NCBI GenBank assembly: GCA_002084865.1
Contig: NBMG01000062.1
Location: forward strand, 1-12,021
Source: Candidatus Atribacteria bacterium 4572_76
Lineage (GTDB): Bacteria > Atribacterota > Phoenicimicrobiia > Phoenicimicrobiales > Phoenicimicrobiaceae
Length of the DNA: 12,021 nucleotides
Direction: 5' to 3'
The first letter of the stretch is position 1; every line of letters begins with the position of its first letter. Made by a program: the position numbers and the translations under genes. This document shows, piece after piece, positions 1 to 6,395 of this stretch. A model generated the notes under the pieces. It saw nothing but the letters and a program-made list of their open reading frames with translations. It did not search any database and had not been told where the DNA came from.

Positions 1-1
1 T

Positions 2-2089
2 AAAATAAAGGAAATTGATTCTTCGCTATTATTTGCTTCTTCATATTTTTCAAGACTGTTGTCCTCAAAGATTAAGTCTCTGGAAGAGATAATGGAACAA
101 TCAAAAGAAGAAAGTAATTTGTTTACCAGGGTGATAAAAAAATTGCTGTTTAGTTATTCCTCTCAGAAACCTCTTATAATAGTCATCGAAGATGTCCAAT
201 GGATTGATGATGCATCGGCGGAATTTATAGTTCAATGTTCTGAAGAACTTAAAGGATATCCCATTTTGCTTATTTGTAGTTTTAGAGAACCACTTAAAAA
301 GAAACTATATATTGTTGGAGCTAAGAGAATAGAATTATCACCTTTTAAAAATACAGAATCAGATAAACTAATTAGATTTTTAATAAAAGAAAAAAATATT
401 TTTGAATTGATGAAAGATAAGATAATTTCTACTGCTAATGGAAATCCCTTGTTTATTGAAGAAATTGTCAGGGAGGTTAAAGAAAAAAGGCTATCAGCAG
501 ATAAAGAGAAACAAGGAAATTATACAGAAATGTTTGCTGATTTTCAAATACCGGATACTGTTCAGAGTATTGCCCGGGCGAGGATTGATTTGCTTCCTGG
601 GGGTTTAAAAGAGATTTTATACCAGGCCTCAGTTTTGGGAAGGTATATCGAAATAAATCTTCTGCAAAAGGTTACCGGTCTGGAAGTTAAAGTATTATGG
701 GAAACGCTGAAGAAATTACAAAAAGATGAATTTATAGAAAAAGTAGAAGGAGGACCGAAAAGAAAGACTCAACAATATTATGTCTTTACTCATTCACTTA
801 TTCAGGAGATTGCTTACAATAGCCTTCTTTTTAAAGCCAGGAGAAACTTGCATACCAAAATAGGAGCAGCTATGGAGGAAATGTACTTATCTAAAATCGA
901 TGAAAAAGTTGAGGAATTGGCTTATCATTTTAATAACAGTAACGATAAAGAAAAGGCCGTTCTTTATTTAAATAAAGCCGGAGATAAAGCCCAATCCTTA
1001 TATGCTTTTTCCAATGCTGTGAATTATTTTCAAGATTGTATTAACATTTTAGAAACCTCAAAACCTAAAAGGGAACAATTAGTTAAATTTTCAGAAATTT
1101 ATAATAAATTAGCTTTCTCTCAATCAGTTGTAGGAGAGAGAAAAAAAGCAGAAAATAATTTAAATAAAGCCTTGAAATACTGCAGAAAAATTAAGGATAG
1201 AGAGAATGAATCTTTAATATTAATGAGTTTGGGAAACTTATACGGGGATACGGGGAAATGGGATAAAGCAATTGAATATTTTCAAAATAGTTTGTTAATT
1301 AGCGAAGAATTAAATAATTTAAAAAGAAAAGCAAGAACAATCAAAAGCATCGGTTTGGCATATCTTTTTAAAGGAGATACTGAAAGAGGATATAAATACC
1401 TCAAGGATAGTCTGAAAATTTGTAAAGAGATAAAAGCCGTAGTTCTTTATGCAATGGTTCTGAACAATATAGGGATATATTATGACATGGTTGGCGAGTG
1501 GAGAAAAGCCATAAAATATTATAAAAAAGGTTTGTCGATTTATGAAAAGCATAAAAATATAATTCAAATTTCTAAGACTATGGGAAATCTTGGTTTTGCC
1601 TATTCTTCAATAAATAATTCAGAATTAGCTATTTATTATTTAAAAGAAAGTATAAAATTATCAGATAAAATTGGTGATATATATTATAAAGGTATAAATA
1701 TTGTTCATTTAGCAGAAGAATATCTTAAAAAAGACAATTTTAAAAAAACCAAGTTCTATATTATTCAAGCAGAAGAAATATTTCAAAAATTAGAAGATAA
1801 ATTGGGATTAGCCGATGTGTATAGATTGAAAGCCAAATTGCTTAAAAAATTAGAAAGATGGGAAGATTCTGAAATATTTTTCAAAAAAGCTATTAAAATA
1901 TATTCTCAACAGAGAGACAGGCTTAATGAAGGTGAAACCTATTATGAATGGGGAGACATGTTACTTATAAAGAATAATAAAGATTCGGCTAAAAAGAAAT
2001 TATTAAAATCCAAAAAAATACTGGAAAGTATAGGTGCAAAAAAATATCTTAGAGAAATTGAAGAAAAATTGGATAATTTAAAAAAATAA
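2..2089 (+). CDS. AAA ATPase/TPR signalling protein, 5'-truncated by the window edge
   Basis: The frame is open from base 2 with no stop, so the TTG at 59 is probably not the real start and the N-terminus lies outside the window. The protein carries a Walker B-like stretch (LIIVIEDVQWIDD, about 173-211) typical of AAA_16/STAND-type ATPases. The Walker A loop would be upstream and is not seen. A helical/winged-helix-like region follows at about 545-880 (IPDTVQSIARARIDLLP, then FTHSLIQEIAYNSL). Roughly nine TPR-like repeats fill about 940-2080, for example GNLYGDTGKWDKAIEYF and NNIGIYYDMVGEWRKAIKYY. This order is known from large regulators that often carry an N-terminal adenylate/guanylate cyclase or kinase domain, and whether one is present here cannot be seen. 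The role is inferred to be cytoplasmic, ATP-dependent signalling with TPRs as the partner-binding surface. No membrane segment is visible. The fold is clear but the substrate is unknown. Confidence 0.85.
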   Translation, partial: KIKEIDSSLLFASSYFSRLLSSKIKSLEEIMEQSKEESNLFTRVIKKLLFSYSSQKPLIIVIEDVQWIDDASAEFIVQCSEELKGYPILLICSFREPLKKKLYIVGAKRIELSPFKNTESDKLIRFLIKEKNIFELMKDKIISTANGNPLFIEEIVREVKEKRLSADKEKQGNYTEMFADFQIPDTVQSIARARIDLLPGGLKEILYQASVLGRYIEINLLQKVTGLEVKVLWETLKKLQKDEFIEKVEGGPKRKTQQYYVFTHSLIQEIAYNSLLFKARRNLHTKIGAAMEEMYLSKIDEKVEELAYHFNNSNDKEKAVLYLNKAGDKAQSLYAFSNAVNYFQDCINILETSKPKREQLVKFSEIYNKLAFSQSVVGERKKAENNLNKALKYCRKIKDRENESLILMSLGNLYGDTGKWDKAIEYFQNSLLISEELNNLKRKARTIKSIGLAYLFKGDTERGYKYLKDSLKICKEIKAVVLYAMVLNNIGIYYDMVGEWRKAIKYYKKGLSIYEKHKNIIQISKTMGNLGFAYSSINNSELAIYYLKESIKLSDKIGDIYYKGINIVHLAEEYLKKDNFKKTKFYIIQAEEIFQKLEDKLGLADVYRLKAKLLKKLERWEDSEIFFKKAIKIYSQQRDRLNEGETYYEWGDMLLIKNNKDSAKKKLLKSKKILESIGAKKYLREIEEKLDNLKK

Positions 2090-2147
2090 TAGATAAAGAA
2101 ATATTATAATTACGTTAGTGTAAACTTTTACGGTGCAGTAAGAAAGT

Positions 2148-2197
2148 GATAGATTTCCATTACCCGTTTTCACGAGTACAACTTTCATGGGAATGAC
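2148..2197 (+). repeat. degenerate copy of the GATTCCCGC hairpin repeat
   Basis: It begins GATAGATTTCC and ends CATGGGAATGAC, matching the ends of the clean copies at 3129, 3359, 3942 and 7819. The interior has diverged and the stem is poor. It lies in the 3' flank of the TPR gene and appears to be an old, decayed copy. Confidence 0.55.
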
Positions 2198-2205
2198 ACT
2201 GACGC

Positions 2206-2223
2206 TTTTATACTAGTATAAAA
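2206..2223. repeat. 18-bp perfect AT-rich palindrome
   Basis: TTTTATACT followed by AGTATAAAA is a perfect palindrome in the 421-bp gap between the TPR gene and the secreted-protein gene. It could be an operator or a weak transcript end. No G+C-rich stem with a U-tract is present, so it is not called a terminator. Confidence 0.4.
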
Positions 2224-2286
2224 TTTAGTGGGGTAGTTAGACAAAAAGAAGAGTACCGCTTTTTTGTATCTTTTTTCTCTTTCTTA

Positions 2287-2321
2287 ACTCGATACTCGAT
2301 ACTATATACTCGATACTTTCT
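2287..2321 (+). repeat. period-7 tandem array (ACTCGAT type)
   Basis: Successive heptamers are ACTCGAT, ACTCGAT, ACTATAT, ACTCGAT and the diverged ACTTTCT. This is one of several period-7 arrays in the window. Its unit differs by one base from the ACGCGAT heptamers downstream of the four-helix-bundle gene at 8990. No coding or promoter role is apparent. Confidence 0.7.
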
Positions 2322-2334
2322 TTTTATTGATTTA

Positions 2335-2363
2335 TTTGCATTTTATTATTTTTACTATATAAT
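2335..2363 (+). promoter_or_regulatory. sigma70-type promoter for the riboswitch-controlled gene
   Basis: There is a -35 TTTGCA (2335-2340), a 17-bp spacer, and a perfect -10 TATAAT (2358-2363). Transcription would start near 2370 and give a leader of about 140 nt that contains the whole riboswitch. It is the best promoter match in the window. Confidence 0.7.
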
Positions 2364-2384
2364 GTAAATGGGGGATGGTATAAA

Positions 2385-2411
2385 GGAGTTTAAATTTTCA
2401 AAGTAAACTCC
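2385..2411 (+). promoter_or_regulatory. leader hairpin competing for the riboswitch P1 strand
   Basis: GGAGTTTA (2385-2392) and TAAACTCC (2404-2411) form a perfect 8-bp stem with an 11-nt loop, just 5' of the aptamer core. Its CTCC arm (2408-2411) is also complementary to GGAG (2498-2501), the Shine-Dalgarno core of the downstream gene. The two pairings exclude each other, which is the arrangement expected of a translational switch. The pairing is seen in the sequence; the mechanism is inferred. Confidence 0.5.
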
Positions 2412-2501
2412 CGATAATAGCAAATCAACCGAAAGGTTGAGACGCAAAGTCACAGACCTAAGGCTATTAAGTTAGCTAAGGTGGCTGAGCTACCGAAGGA
2501 G
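2408..2501 (+). ncRNA. cyclic di-GMP-I (GEMM-I class) riboswitch
   Basis: All signature segments occur in order. GCAAA is at 2420. A CAACC-GAAA-GGTTG hairpin with a GNRA tetraloop spans 2426-2439. The near-invariant GACGCAAAG follows at 2441, then a CCTAA tetraloop-receptor-like segment at 2457. A variable helix (GCTA/TAGC) comes next, and the 3' GGTGGC-TGA-GCTACC stem with the terminal CCG ends near 2495. This matches the Vc2-type class I aptamer closely. The aptamer ends directly at the AAGGAG ribosome binding site (2496-2501), so control is probably translational. Ligands of this class are c-di-GMP, or 3',3'-cGAMP in Geobacter-like variants. The base before CAAA is G, which I take to favour c-di-GMP, but this needs a covariance-model alignment. 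Confidence 0.9.
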
Positions 2502-2510
2502 ATGATGCAA

Positions 2511-2909
2511 ATGAAAAAAAGAATAGATTTTAAACTTTTATCTATTCTCTGCGTGATAGTATTAGTCTTTTTAGTTTTATCCGCTTCCGCCTTTTCTGCT
2601 AAAAAAGAAAAGGTTGAAGAATGGATAGGCGTAGAAGGCGGTTCTATCACCCTTGAAGATGTTACCATTACTTTTGGTCCAGGAGTCTTAACCAAAGATA
2701 CCAAAATATTCATTATATATTTTGGTGATGGTCTTTACCAATTTGGACCTGAAATAAAGGTTAATGGGACATTCACCTTGTATTTTGCTGATGCACCAGA
2801 TGGTGAATCAACAATAACGACTTTTAAACAAGGTGAATGGATAGAATTAACTTGTATTGACGGATATGTAGAGACTGACCATTTTTCACGATACTGTGGA
2901 GCTTGGTAA
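2511..2909 (+). CDS. small secreted ZU5-like protein under riboswitch control
   Basis: The ATG at 2511 is chosen because AAGGAG lies 9 nt upstream and the protein then opens with a standard signal peptide: MKKR, a hydrophobic core, and a likely signal peptidase I site after Ala-Ser-Ala (about residues 25-27). The GTG at 2481 in the same frame lies inside the aptamer and is unlikely to be used. The precursor is 132 aa. The mature part reads GGSITLEDVTITFGPGVL, then YQFGPEIKVNGTFTLYF, and ends with HFSRYCGAW. This pattern (GG-x-hydrophobic, PGxL, FGP, a final HFSxY) resembles ZU5-like beta-sandwich domains found in bacterial surface proteins. Two Cys in the mature part (about 115 and 129) could form a disulfide. 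It is alone between its own promoter and terminator. c-di-GMP control of an exported protein suggests a link to attachment or the cell surface, which is inference. Confidence 0.8.
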   Translation: MKKRIDFKLLSILCVIVLVFLVLSASAFSAKKEKVEEWIGVEGGSITLEDVTITFGPGVLTKDTKIFIIYFGDGLYQFGPEIKVNGTFTLYFADAPDGESTITTFKQGEWIELTCIDGYVETDHFSRYCGAW

Positions 2910-2965
2910 GTTTCAAAATAATTAATACCATCCTCCCCCTTTTTTAATAATAGAAAAACAGCAAT

Positions 2966-3003
2966 AAAATAACCCCAGAAATAATCTGGGGTTATTTTTG
3001 TTT
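2966..3003 (+). terminator. intrinsic terminator of the riboswitch-ZU5 unit
   Basis: A near-perfect stem AATAACCCCAGA / TCTGGGGTTATT with a 5-nt loop (2980-2984) is followed by TTTTGTTTT. It lies 57 bp after the stop of the secreted-protein gene and closes the monocistronic unit. Confidence 0.92.
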
Positions 3004-3128
3004 TACACCAACGTAATTAATTGACGCTCATCTAACAGCTATGTTAAAATCAGTAAGACAATTGATATAATATTTATCTTGCTTGGGATTGCCGTACTCC
3101 TGTTAGGAGTTCGCAATAACGGAGGAAG

Positions 3129-3218
3129 GATAGATTCCCGCTCCCCGATCAGGTCGAGGACAGGTTTCGCGGGAATGACATAAAGATGCGGGAATGACAA
3201 AAGGAAATGGGGAATGAC
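3129..3218 (+). repeat. hairpin repeat, long-loop form, plus two half-units
   Basis: GATAGATTCCCGC pairs with GCGGGAATGAC around a loop of about 25 nt (CTCCCCGATCAGGTCGAGG and following bases). Two diverged half-units follow, ending ATGCGGGAATGAC and ATGGGGAATGAC. The same long-loop form recurs at 7819. It lies in the 443-bp gene-free stretch 3004-3446, where I see only repeats. Confidence 0.85.
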
Positions 3219-3282
3219 GAAGGGTGTACTACATACGCTCTAAAACTTTAAAACGTAGGATAGAGTCGTCCCGCCTGTCAAA

Positions 3283-3341
3283 GTAGGGGCTTGATTTATC
3301 GAGCCCGCAATCAAGACGGGTCGAATGAATTCGACCCCTAC
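3283..3341 (+). repeat. 59-bp double-hairpin palindromic repeat, copy A
   Basis: It starts GTAGGGG and ends CCCCTAC. The left hairpin is GGGCTTGAT/ATCGAGCCC and the right hairpin is GGGTCGAAT/ATTCGACCC. Further copies are at 3868 and 7743, with half-copies at 7702 and 9254. It is noncoding and probably a small dispersed MITE- or REP-like element. Confidence 0.85.
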
Positions 3342-3358
3342 AAAAGAAGAAAAGAAAT

Positions 3359-3423
3359 ATAGATTCCCGCTTTCGCGGGAATGACATAAGGAAGCGGGAA
3401 TGACATAAGGAAGCGGGAAGGAC
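3359..3423 (+). repeat. hairpin repeat, short-loop form, plus two half-units
   Basis: ATTCCCGC-TTTC-GCGGGAAT forms a tight hairpin, followed by two 19-bp half-units (ATAAGGAAGCGGGAATGAC and a copy ending GGAAGGAC). The array stops 10 bp before the ribosome binding site of the DUF1232 gene at 3434, so it would form part of that gene's leader. Confidence 0.88.
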
Positions 3424-3446
3424 AGAAATGTATGGAGAATTAATTA

Positions 3447-3791
3447 ATGACAGAAAATAAAGACCAATATAATAAATTAAAAAAGCAGTTGTATTTAGCC
3501 AGAATAATTTTCCATATACCTAATTTTATAAAATTATCTTTAAGATTACTTAAAGATAAAAAAGTTCCCTTTCATTTGAAATTATTGGTATATGGTGCGA
3601 TTGCTTATATATTATCTCCCTATGACTTATTACCTGATTTTCTAATTCCCTTTATAGGATTTTTTGAAGATATTATTATCGGTGTTTTGTGTCTGATTGG
3701 CTTAGTTAAGGGTAGCCCGCCAGAAATTGTAGAGGGACACGTAAAAGCAATAGATTTGGAGAATAAACAAAGATATAGATTTTTTAGATAA
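3447..3791 (+). CDS. DUF1232 (YkvA-type) small membrane protein
   Basis: This 114-aa protein starts at ATG 3447, with GGAG (3434-3437) 9 nt upstream. Its centre carries the DUF1232 signature YILSPYDLLPDFLIPF followed by GFFEDI, inside two hydrophobic segments (about residues 47-70 and 72-88). The N-terminus is basic and amphipathic, and the C-terminus is short and polar. The family is widespread in bacteria and has no firmly established biochemical function. The protein probably sits in the inner membrane. It stands alone, with repeats on both sides: the hairpin array ends just upstream, and a period-7 array begins 6 bp after the stop. No terminator is evident. The family call is firm and the function is unknown. 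Confidence 0.88.
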   Translation: MTENKDQYNKLKKQLYLARIIFHIPNFIKLSLRLLKDKKVPFHLKLLVYGAIAYILSPYDLLPDFLIPFIGFFEDIIIGVLCLIGLVKGSPPEIVEGHVKAIDLENKQRYRFFR

Positions 3792-3796
3792 AAAAT

Positions 3797-3824
3797 AGCG
3801 AATAGCGTACAGCGTTTAGCGTGG
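3797..3824 (+). repeat. period-7 tandem array (AGCGNNN type)
   Basis: Four heptamers, AGCGAAT, AGCGTAC, AGCGTTT and AGCGTGG, begin 6 bp after the DUF1232 stop codon. It has the same period and the same position relative to a stop codon as the arrays after efp and after the four-helix-bundle gene. Confidence 0.7.
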
Positions 3825-3867
3825 AGTTAGGAAAGAAGAAGACAAAATACATGAACAGGAGTCAAAT

Positions 3868-3926
3868 GTAGGGGCTTGATTCATCAAGCCCGCAATAAGG
3901 GAGGGTCGAATGAATTAGACCACTAC
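3868..3926 (+). repeat. 59-bp double-hairpin palindromic repeat, copy B
   Basis: It starts GTAGGGG and ends CCACTAC. The left hairpin is GGGCTTGAT/ATCAAGCCC, fully paired where copy A has a T-G wobble. The right hairpin has decayed (GGGTCGAAT/ATTAGACCA). It lies in the 479-bp gene-free stretch 3792-4270, which otherwise holds the hairpin array at 3942 and an AATTGG tandem. Confidence 0.85.
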
Positions 3927-3941
3927 AAAAACAGAAAAGGA

Positions 3942-4069
3942 GGATAGATTCCCGCTTTCGCGGGAATGACAGAGAAGACGCGGGAATGACAGAGAAGACG
4001 CGGGAATGAGAGAGAGGAAGCGGGAATGACATAAAGATTCAGGAATTACATAAAGAGATAAGAAATTAC
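3942..4069 (+). repeat. hairpin repeat with a five-unit decaying tandem tail
   Basis: The hairpin ATTCCCGC-TTTC-GCGGGAAT is followed by five half-units of 19-20 bp. The first three keep GCGGGAATGAC or GCGGGAATGAG; the fourth reads TTCAGGAATTAC and the fifth GATAAGAAATTAC. Similarity falls with distance from the hairpin. This is the longest such tail in the window. Confidence 0.88.
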
Positions 4070-4127
4070 ATTAAAATTTTATTAAAAGAATGTAGGTAGC
4101 AATAATAATTAGTATAAAATTAAACTC

Positions 4128-4157
4128 AATTGGTTAATTGGTTAATTGGCAAATTGG
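4128..4157 (+). repeat. short AATTGG tandem repeat
   Basis: AATTGG recurs four times (CAATTGG, TTAATTGG, TTAATTGG, CAAATTGG) at 8-bp steps, about 110 bp upstream of rimO. It is low-complexity, with no evident function. Confidence 0.6.
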
Positions 4158-4270
4158 TATATGGTTTTTAGCTTTTCGCTTTGCGTTTTTAATTTAAATT
4201 AATTATTTTGATAAATTAAGATAATGGTGTTTTAAGATATTTTTTGAAAGGACAAAAAAAATCATATATT

Positions 4271-4876
4271 ATGAAAATTGGAATTAAATCCTTAGGGTGT
4301 CCTAAAAATTTTGTCGATACTGAAGTAATTTGTGGAATATTAAGAGAAAATGGATATCAAATAAACGGGAAGATTGATAATTCAGATATAGTGATTATAA
4401 ATACCTGCAGTTTCATAAGAGATGCTGTAGAAGAATCTATTGAAGAGATTCTCAATCTGGTAAAGCTAAAAAAAGAAGGCAAGATAAAACATATAATAGT
4501 AACCGGATGCCTTCCTCAGAGATATAAAGATGACAATCTTATCCAGGAACTTCCTGAAGTTGATGCGTTTTTAGGAACAGGAGATTTATTAGAGATTGAT
4601 AAAGTAATAAAAAATATTTTGCAAGGAGAACAGAGCTATAAAGTAAGCCCCAAACCCAATTTTCTTTACAACCACAATACCCCTCGAACTATTTTAACCT
4701 CCCAACATTACGCCTATATCAAAATATCTGAAGGATGTCAAAACAATTGTTCTTATTGCCTGATACCTAAACTTAGAGGAAACCATCGCAGTAGGAAGTT
4801 GGAAGATATAATTGAAGAAGTAAAAATGCTCTCCGAGAACCAAAATCTTGTGGAATATAGTGGGATTCCCGGGTGA
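4271..4876 (+). pseudogene. rimO: rimO N-terminal fragment (ribosomal protein S12 methylthiotransferase)
   Basis: RimO is a radical-SAM enzyme that adds a methylthio group to an aspartate of ribosomal protein S12. The ATG at 4271 gives the standard opening MKIGIKSLGCPKN. GAAAGGA (4246-4252) is rather far upstream, and the TTG at 4244 precedes it, so it is not the start. The UPF0004 domain is present with its three cluster cysteines (LGC, NTC, TGC), then the radical-SAM motif EGCQNNCSYC (C-x3-C-x2-C). After MLSENQN the frame runs into LVEYSGIPG and a stop at 4874. In intact RimO about 105-110 further barrel residues precede VGFPGET. Here that motif follows at once in the +1-shifted frame, so the gene has lost an internal segment that is not a multiple of three. 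It may be a true pseudogene or an assembly error. Confidence 0.85.
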
Positions 4877-5279
4877 AACTGATAAGGACTTTGAAGAACT
4901 ATTGAGTTTTGTAAAAGAATTTCGATTTGAAAGGTTGGGGGCTTTTATTTTTTCGCGGGAAGAGGGGACTTCGGCTTATGACTTTCCCCAACAAATTCCT
5001 GTGCGCATCAAGAAAGAGCGCTTAAAAGAATTAATGTTAACCCAGCAGTCGATTTCAAAAGAGATAAATAGTTCTTATGTAGGGAAGGAAGTTGAAGTGT
5101 TAGTTGATGAAATACAATCGGGAATACCGAAAATTGTCATAGGACGGACTAAAGGAGATGCTCCGGAGATAGATGGAAAAGTTGTAATAAAGGGAGATAA
5201 GGCTAAAGTTGGAAAATTTATAAAAGTAAAAGTGACAGAAGCTTCCGAATATGATTTGGTAGGAGAGATTAGAAAATAA
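4848..5279 (+). pseudogene. rimO: rimO C-terminal fragment (end of SAM barrel plus TRAM domain)
   Basis: In the frame shifted from the N-terminal fragment, this part resumes at IVGFPGETDKDF, a conserved strand late in the RimO barrel. It continues through RLGAFIFSREEGTSAY to a C-terminal TRAM domain (VGKEVEVLVDE, then GRTKGDAPEIDG and EYDLVGEI). These are all hallmarks of RimO rather than MiaB. The TTG at 4848 is only an open-frame artefact with no ribosome binding site, so this piece is unlikely to be translated alone. Joined, the two fragments would encode about 335 residues against roughly 430-450 in intact homologues. It ends 26 bp before pepP, so the two were probably co-transcribed. Confidence 0.85.
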
Positions 5280-5305
5280 CGAGAAATACGGAGGGGGGAT
5301 TTATC

Positions 5306-6391
5306 TTGATTAAAGAAAGATTAAAAATATTTAGAGATAAAATAAAAAAAGAAAACAAAGAAATCGAAGGGTTCTTAGTTACCAATCTGAAAAACTTAAA
5401 TTACTTATCCGGATTTGATGGAGAGGGAGTTGCTTTGATTGAGGTTAGCGGTAAAAATTATTTGCTGACTGATTCACGTTATACCGAACAAGCTCAAAAA
5501 GAAAGCCCTGATTTTAAAATAATAACTGATGAACCGAAAAAAAAGAATGCACGGGTATTAGCATTAAAAAAGATATTGGAAAAGAGTAAAATAAAAAAAA
5601 TTGCTTTTGAAAGCAATGATTTAAGTTATGCTGATTTTAAAAAATATTCAGACAGTTTTGATTCTATAGTATTTTTACCCACCGATAACATTATCGAACA
5701 GATAAGAATGATAAAAGATAAAGAGGAAATCATTAAAATAAAGAAAGCTGCCCAAATAACTACAGAAAGTTTAAAGGATGTTTTTGAAATAATAAGACCG
5801 GGTTTAAGAGAACTTGATATTGCTTCTGAGTTAGCTTATACTATGAGAAAAAAAGGAGCCCAAAAGGAAGCTTTTGAAACAATTGTGGTTTCCGGAGAAA
5901 GGTCGTCTCTACCGCACGGAAAACCTTCTGAAAAAAAGATTGTCGAAGGGGAGCTTATAACTATTGATATGGGAGCGAATTATCAGAATTATAATTCCGA
6001 TATAACCCGCACCATAATTATGGGAAAAGAAAACGAAAAACAAAAAAAGATATTTTCTATTGTATTAGAAGCTCAAAAAGCAGCCCTCGAATTTCTGAAA
6101 CCGGGTGTAAAATGTAAAGAAGTGGATTCTGTAGCAAGGGATATAATTGAAAAAAAAGGTTACGGAAAATATTTTGGCCATGGTTTAGGTCATGGAGTAG
6201 GGTTAGATATTCACGAACTACCCAGAGTTTCTTTCAGTGATGATACGGTTTTACTACCCGGGATGGTAGTTACCATTGAACCCGGTATATATCTGCCCGA
6301 AGTTGGCGGAGTGAGGATTGAAGATTCGGTTTTGATGACTGAAGAAGGTTATGAAATATTAACCTGGTTTCCAAAAATATTAAATCTTTGA
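5306..6391 (+). CDS. pepP: M24 family Xaa-Pro aminopeptidase
   Basis: This cytoplasmic metallopeptidase is predicted to remove an N-terminal residue preceding proline, and it is 361 aa, normal for the short bacterial form. The TTG start at 5306 is supported by a strong GGAGGGGGG site (5290-5298) 7 nt upstream. The N-terminal creatinase-like domain (about 1-130) includes NLNYLSGF. The pita-bread catalytic domain follows, with all five metal ligands visible: Asp221 (TIDMGA), Asp232 (NSDITRT), His296 (GHGLGHGVG), Glu325 (TIEPGIY) and Glu339 (VRIEDS). The PHGKPS segment near residue 204 is also typical. In Bacillota this gene often lies directly before efp; here glyA and repeats intervene. The symbol could equally be yqhT or pepQ-like, since substrate preference cannot be read from sequence. 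Confidence 0.93.
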   Translation: MIKERLKIFRDKIKKENKEIEGFLVTNLKNLNYLSGFDGEGVALIEVSGKNYLLTDSRYTEQAQKESPDFKIITDEPKKKNARVLALKKILEKSKIKKIAFESNDLSYADFKKYSDSFDSIVFLPTDNIIEQIRMIKDKEEIIKIKKAAQITTESLKDVFEIIRPGLRELDIASELAYTMRKKGAQKEAFETIVVSGERSSLPHGKPSEKKIVEGELITIDMGANYQNYNSDITRTIIMGKENEKQKKIFSIVLEAQKAALEFLKPGVKCKEVDSVARDIIEKKGYGKYFGHGLGHGVGLDIHELPRVSFSDDTVLLPGMVVTIEPGIYLPEVGGVRIEDSVLMTEEGYEILTWFPKILNL

Positions 6392-6395
6392 ATTA

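Noticed and set aside
1319..1567. Minus-strand open frame of 82 codons inside the TPR gene
   Set aside because: It lies wholly within a well-supported TPR coding region, has no recognisable domain, and its hydrophobic, Phe/Ile-rich composition is what antisense of a Lys/Glu/Asn-rich gene gives.
2481..2510. GTG at 2481 as an upstream start for the secreted protein
   Set aside because: It lies inside the 3' stem of the aptamer, would put ten residues before the signal peptide, and has no ribosome binding site. The ATG at 2511 fits better.
2450..2713. Minus-strand open frame of 87 codons across the riboswitch and the secreted-protein gene
   Set aside because: It is antisense to the aptamer and to the signal peptide. 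No ribosome binding site or domain was seen.
3043..3071. Promoter around the TATAAT at 3066-3071
   Set aside because: The matching -35 position reads GTTAAA, a poor match, and no gene starts until 3447.
3942..4069. CRISPR-like array
   Set aside because: Units are 19-20 bp, directly tandem without unique spacers, and decay progressively. There are no cas genes nearby.
4208..4238. Promoter for rimO (TTGATA ... TAAGAT)
   Set aside because: The spacer is 19 bp and the -10 has only four matches; this is weak in such AT-rich DNA.
4244..4270. TTG at 4244 as the rimO start
   Set aside because: It precedes the only ribosome-binding-like sequence and would add nine residues before the conserved MKIGIKSLGCPKN opening.
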